This document shows, one piece after another, positions 51,707-55,289 of a DNA stretch of 55,289 nt (positions within the stretch are counted from its first letter, which is position 1; every line of letters starts with the position of its first letter). The stretch covers positions 1 through 55,289 of the forward strand of contig NZ_JADQDR010000017.1 of the NCBI RefSeq assembly GCF_015694705.1, written 5' to 3'. This DNA is from Pontibacter rufus. GTDB lineage: Bacteria > Bacteroidota > Bacteroidia > Cytophagales > Hymenobacteraceae. The position numbers and the translations under genes were made by a program. The notes beneath the pieces were generated by a model. That model did no database searches. It saw nothing but the letters and a program-made list of their open reading frames with translations, and was not told the DNA's origin.

Positions 51707-54700
51707 TTAAAAGGAAACACGCACACCAGTCATAAACATCTGAGGCCGCACGTATGGGCTTGAATATTCGTTCGCCTTCGACGGGTTCTCCGGGTCAATA
51801 CCAGTATAAGCATCATCTCCCCACCATTTTTTTAAGTTAACGATGTTCTGGGCATTCACATAAATGCGGCAATCTTTCATGCCTACCTTTGATATCAGGT
51901 TTACCGGAAGGGTATAGCCCAGTTCGATTTGTCTTAGCTTTAAGTAGGAACCAGATTCCATAAAGTAAGTAGATGGCCTGCGTTCGTCGTTCTGGTTTAT
52001 CAATGAAAGTGCAGGTATGTCGGAGTCGGGGTTGGCAGGTGACCAAGCTCCCAGAAGCCGGGTGGCATGGTTAAATCCACTTTGTGTCCATACATTCCAG
52101 AAGTCGCTGTATGTTTTCCAGTCATTTCTCACAGTATTGCCTGCTATTCCCTGCCAGAACATAGAAAAGTCGAAGTTCTTAAACCTGGCATCAAAAGTTA
52201 AACCGTACATAAAGTCAGGGTCGCTTACTCCTATCCAGGTGCGATCATGCTCCCACGTAATGCGGCCATCACCATCTAAATCTTTATACCGGATTCTGCC
52301 AAGCCCTTTTCCCTGCTGCTCTGCGGAGTTATCAACTTCTTCCTGTGTCTCAAAGAGCCCATCCGCAATAAACCCGTAAGCTGAATTCAGTGGCCTTCCC
52401 AGGATATTGTCATCCAGGCCATTGCCGCCGTAAGTAAACTTTACTGATTCAGGCAAATCATCGATTGTATTCCGGTAGGAACTGATGTTTCCGCTTATAG
52501 AGTAGGAAAAATCACTTGAAGGGTTTGCAAAGTAAGTCAAGATCAACTCAACCCCTTTGTTCGTCATGTTTGCTGCATTTATCCACTGATATCCGCCTTC
52601 TCCGATCGCGGCTATGTAAGGAGGTTCATACAACATGCCGTTCGTTACTTTGTAGAAGTAATCAACAGATCCTGATAACGCCCCGTTAAATAAGCCAAAG
52701 TCCAATCCTACATCAGTTTGGGTGGTGGTTTCCCACTTCAGATTCTGGTTTCCGATATGCCTTCTGCGATATCCGGAATAAAGAGTGCCGGTTTCATTTC
52801 CTGCAAGACCATAACCTGTGGAGCGGTAATCTGCATCGTAGAAATTAACCAGTGCATTGGTGGGAATATTGGAATTACCGTTCTTACCCCAGCTTGCCCT
52901 CAACTTTAAATCCGAGATAAGAGCTACATTATTTTTGATAAAGTTCTCCTCGCTTAATCTCCATCCTGCAGAAACGGCCGGAAAGAAACCATACTGGTTG
53001 TTTATACCAAATTTAGAGGAGCCGTCATAACGTAACGTCGCTGATAACAGATACTTCTGGTTGTACACGTAATTGAACTTAGAAAAATACGATAGCAGCG
53101 CCCATTCATCACCGCCCCCGTAAACTTCCTGGTTGCCTGTTGCAGAATTTAAATAAGCATAATCATAATTTTCGAATTCAATATCCTTCCGAAACCCGTT
53201 AATGTCTTCAAACTTGTACTTCACTGCCTCTATTCCTGCCAGGAAATTTAATTCGTGGTTGCCAACATTCAGATCATAGTTTAATGTATTGGTCCAGGTG
53301 GTGGTCAGCGCATGGGACTGATAATTTCTAACCCCGTTGTTATCATCATGCTTTCCGCCGCCTTCCTGCCAGGTAAAATCTATGTGCCTGAAATAGCCAG
53401 AGGAATAGTCAGCCCCAAACAGTGTCTTCAGGTTCAGATTCTTTAATAATTTCAGATTAGCATATATGCTACCCAGCACATTGGTTTGGTTCCTGGTATT
53501 ATCTTTTTCCATTGTCAACATCCTGATCGGATTATTATAATCATCCATTCCCAGGTCATAGGCAGTTCCTCCCCAGCCTCCGTCGGTGGTATATACCGGA
53601 ATGATAGGAGGCATGGTAAGAAAGGAGTGGCTATGATTTTGATCCTGAATTCTGGAATTTGATAAAGAGAGGTTTTCTCCTATTGTCAAATGATCTTTAA
53701 TCAAATCATACTCAGAGTTCAGGCGCAGAGAATATCTTCGGAACCCGGTATGAATCTGTGTTCCCCGGTTTTCATAAAAGTTAAGAGAAAGCAAAGTAGT
53801 AGCCCGTTCTGTTCCATTAGATATCGTCAGCTGGTGGTTATTTTGGAGTCCTAACTGCGACCCCTCTTTAAACCAGTCGGTATCAGCTGATGGCATAGTA
53901 TGTGCAGCATTCAACCACTCAATCGGCGTTACTTCATCCAGCACAGCGACTCCGTTATCTCCAAGGTGCCAGTCAAAGTCATAAATCTGCGTAACTTCAT
54001 TCGGATCTCTGCCATCATTAATTGCCGCCTGCCAGAGGGCCTGCCCATACTGTTGGGTATTCATTAAGTCGATTCTGTTCATAAAGCTGGAAATACCAAC
54101 AGATCCATCATATGTTATCCGGGTTTCGCCGGCCTTTCCCTTCTTGGTTTCAATAAGAATAACCCCGCTTGCTGCCCTGGAGCCATAAATACTGGCCGAG
54201 GCTGCATCCTTCAAAACCTGCATAGAAGCAATATCATTGGGATTGATATCTCTTAAGTTGATATTTGTAGGTAATCCGTCAATAACTATCAGTGGAGGGG
54301 CAGACCGCATCGAGGTTAATCCGCGTATCTGAACATTGGCATTTCCCACAGGGCTTCCGTCTGTCGTAATCTGCATACCCGGCACCCTGCCCTGCAGTCC
54401 TTGCATCACATTCGAGTAGTTATTCTTTTCAATGATATCAGAGGACACTACTGCTATCGAGCCTGTTAAATCTGCTTTCCGTTGGGTCATGTAGCCTGTT
54501 ACTACAACCTCCTCCAGCGCTTCCGTATCTTCCTGAAGCTGAATATTGAGGTTAGTTTGCCCGTTTACAGGTACTTCCTTTGTGGTGAATCCAATGAACG
54601 ATACTATTAAGACGTCATTTTCATCTGCTTCTATTGTAAAGATGCCTTCGGCATTCGTAGCCGTGCCGGCAGTTCCGTTTTTAACCCGCACCGTTACCCC

Positions 54701-54955
54701 CGGCAATGGGTTGCCATTTCCGTCTGTAATCTTACCTGTTACAGTTAACCGCATTAACTTATCATTTCCAGCCAAATCAGACAGGTTGGTTCTGCCAGTT
54801 AAATTCCTTTCCGTAAAGATGAAATCATTAGCGCGTGTCGGTTCTGCATAAGAATTTGTGATTCCTAGGCAGGGCGCAAGAACAGTTAGCACTATAACCT
54901 GCTTCCAACTTGCTTTATGCCACCTTTGTAAAAGAGTGAAAGATTTTTTCATCAT
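51707..54955 (-). CDS. SusC/RagA-family TonB-linked outer membrane transporter (second locus)
   Basis: A 1082-residue outer-membrane transporter. A signal peptide (cleavage after SYAEP or so) precedes a carboxypeptidase-regulatory-like domain (TVTGKITDGNGNPLPGV), the signature LEEVVVTGYMTQRKADLTGS, the plug (VQIRGLTSMRSAPPLIVIDGLP) and a long barrel ending in MFMTGVRVSF. It imports oligosaccharides and pairs with the SusD that follows. The gene is preceded at some distance by a GH172 gene (cut by the right edge) in the same direction, 226 bases away, so the operon may begin outside the window. Confidence 0.95.
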   Translation of the reverse strand: MMKKSFTLLQRWHKASWKQVIVLTVLAPCLGITNSYAEPTRANDFIFTERNLTGRTNLSDLAGNDKLMRLTVTGKITDGNGNPLPGVTVRVKNGTAGTATNAEGIFTIEADENDVLIVSFIGFTTKEVPVNGQTNLNIQLQEDTEALEEVVVTGYMTQRKADLTGSIAVVSSDIIEKNNYSNVMQGLQGRVPGMQITTDGSPVGNANVQIRGLTSMRSAPPLIVIDGLPTNINLRDINPNDIASMQVLKDAASASIYGSRAASGVILIETKKGKAGETRITYDGSVGISSFMNRIDLMNTQQYGQALWQAAINDGRDPNEVTQIYDFDWHLGDNGVAVLDEVTPIEWLNAAHTMPSADTDWFKEGSQLGLQNNHQLTISNGTERATTLLSLNFYENRGTQIHTGFRRYSLRLNSEYDLIKDHLTIGENLSLSNSRIQDQNHSHSFLTMPPIIPVYTTDGGWGGTAYDLGMDDYNNPIRMLTMEKDNTRNQTNVLGSIYANLKLLKNLNLKTLFGADYSSGYFRHIDFTWQEGGGKHDDNNGVRNYQSHALTTTWTNTLNYDLNVGNHELNFLAGIEAVKYKFEDINGFRKDIEFENYDYAYLNSATGNQEVYGGGDEWALLSYFSKFNYVYNQKYLLSATLRYDGSSKFGINNQYGFFPAVSAGWRLSEENFIKNNVALISDLKLRASWGKNGNSNIPTNALVNFYDADYRSTGYGLAGNETGTLYSGYRRRHIGNQNLKWETTTQTDVGLDFGLFNGALSGSVDYFYKVTNGMLYEPPYIAAIGEGGYQWINAANMTNKGVELILTYFANPSSDFSYSISGNISSYRNTIDDLPESVKFTYGGNGLDDNILGRPLNSAYGFIADGLFETQEEVDNSAEQQGKGLGRIRYKDLDGDGRITWEHDRTWIGVSDPDFMYGLTFDARFKNFDFSMFWQGIAGNTVRNDWKTYSDFWNVWTQSGFNHATRLLGAWSPANPDSDIPALSLINQNDERRPSTYFMESGSYLKLRQIELGYTLPVNLISKVGMKDCRIYVNAQNIVNLKKWWGDDAYTGIDPENPSKANEYSSPYVRPQMFMTGVRVSF

Positions 54956-55181
54956 ATTATAACTTTAGTTTAAACAGTTAATTAAAGCCTCACCTGTTGA
55001 AGCTGCTCCTGAAAGGAATTGCTATTCCCTTTTCTTGTCTTGCTATTGCCTTAATCCCGAGCCTCCTTTCTCTTTATTGTGAAAGCCTTATAGTCTGGCA
55101 TTATTCAAATATTTATCTCTGACTAAGAACCCTGTATGGCGCAGAAAGCCAAACCAGCTTCATCCATATGTTGTGTGGCTT
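54956..55181. other. Intergenic stretch upstream of the second susC
   Basis: A gap of 226 bases that probably holds a susC promoter. It is AT-rich near the start codon (GTTTAAAC at 54969-54976), and I see no CG-centred palindrome like those of the other loci. Confidence 0.45.
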
Positions 55182-55289
55182 TTAATTAACTTCGAGGTCA
55201 TTTTTGGAAGGGAGCTTGGGGAAAGGAGCATGTGGTTCTGCCTGGTACCAGTACACCACCGAGCTCATATCCGACTGCTGGGGCAGGTA
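55182..55289 (-). CDS. C-terminal fragment of a second GH172 (DUF2961) protein, cut by the window edge
   Basis: The last 36 codons of a minus-strand gene enter from the right edge and end in TAA at 55182-55184. The peptide carries DMSSVVYWYQAEPHAPFPKLP, which matches the conserved C-terminal SSVAYWYQ-EPH motif of DUF2961/GH172 proteins; the complete GH172 at 47232-49208 shows the related DYTSVAFYYSD. This protein ends soon after the motif, as the shorter family members do, and lacks the extension of the other copy. The two GH172 genes flank the SusC/SusD pair, which supports substrate linkage. The rest of the gene must be read from outside the window. Confidence 0.75.
   Translation of the reverse strand, partial: YLPQQSDMSSVVYWYQAEPHAPFPKLPSKNDLEVN

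Overview
The window is chromosomal DNA from a Bacteroidota bacterium, most likely a Cytophagales/Hymenobacteraceae member (Pontibacter-like; this rank is my inference). The evidence is two complete SusC/SusD pairs, Bacteroidota-type promoter words (TTTG then TAnnTTTG), scarce Shine-Dalgarno sequences, and acidic lipoprotein export signals after lipobox cysteines. The octamer AAGTATAA is scattered through the window in both orientations, and a tandem array of the same unit sits at the left edge. I see no tRNA, rRNA, CRISPR array, prophage or insertion sequence. Nearly every gene serves capture, transport or breakdown of complex glycans.

Left block (1-7.4 kb, all minus strand): a formylglycine-generating-enzyme lipoprotein with both active-site cysteines, two Tat-exported GH109-like (Gfo/Idh/MocA) proteins, an apparent N-terminal remnant of a PhoD-type phosphatase, a family-9-like carbohydrate-binding protein and a sugar-1-phosphate nucleotidyltransferase. 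A plus-strand LacI-type regulator (7.9-9.0 kb) and a glycerate kinase/GntP permease pair (9.4-11.9 kb) follow.

First polysaccharide utilisation locus (12.2-28.8 kb, minus strand), in transcription order: SusC, SusD, a PKD plus PQQ-propeller surface lipoprotein, an endonuclease/exonuclease/phosphatase (EEP) lipoprotein, a ROK regulator, a second EEP lipoprotein, two GH89 alpha-N-acetylglucosaminidases and a GH97. The set suggests a glycan with alpha-linked GlcNAc and alpha-linked Gal or Glc, perhaps with phosphodiester or sulfate groups. The long gap upstream of susC holds a candidate non-coding RNA with its own promoter and terminator.

Housekeeping or accessory block (30.2-36.5 kb): a cold-shock-domain protein, an orphan small protein, a DUF389 membrane protein, a GlxA-type AraC regulator, two VOC/PhnB-type proteins and a MATE exporter, with strong hairpin terminators.

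Second saccharide region (36.7-55.3 kb, minus strand): FucP, FucI, a DUF6786-like lipoprotein and a LacI regulator with two copies of one perfect palindromic operator; then a minimal SlyD, a CobW-type GTPase, a Tat-exported GH116, a GH172, a DUF4945-like lipoprotein, SusD, SusC and, cut by the right edge, the C-terminus of a second GH172. Because GH172 includes D-arabinofuranosidases and L-fucose isomerase/permease also handle D-arabinose, this is a candidate D-arabinofuranoside utilisation system. All functions are inferred from sequence recognition without database searches.
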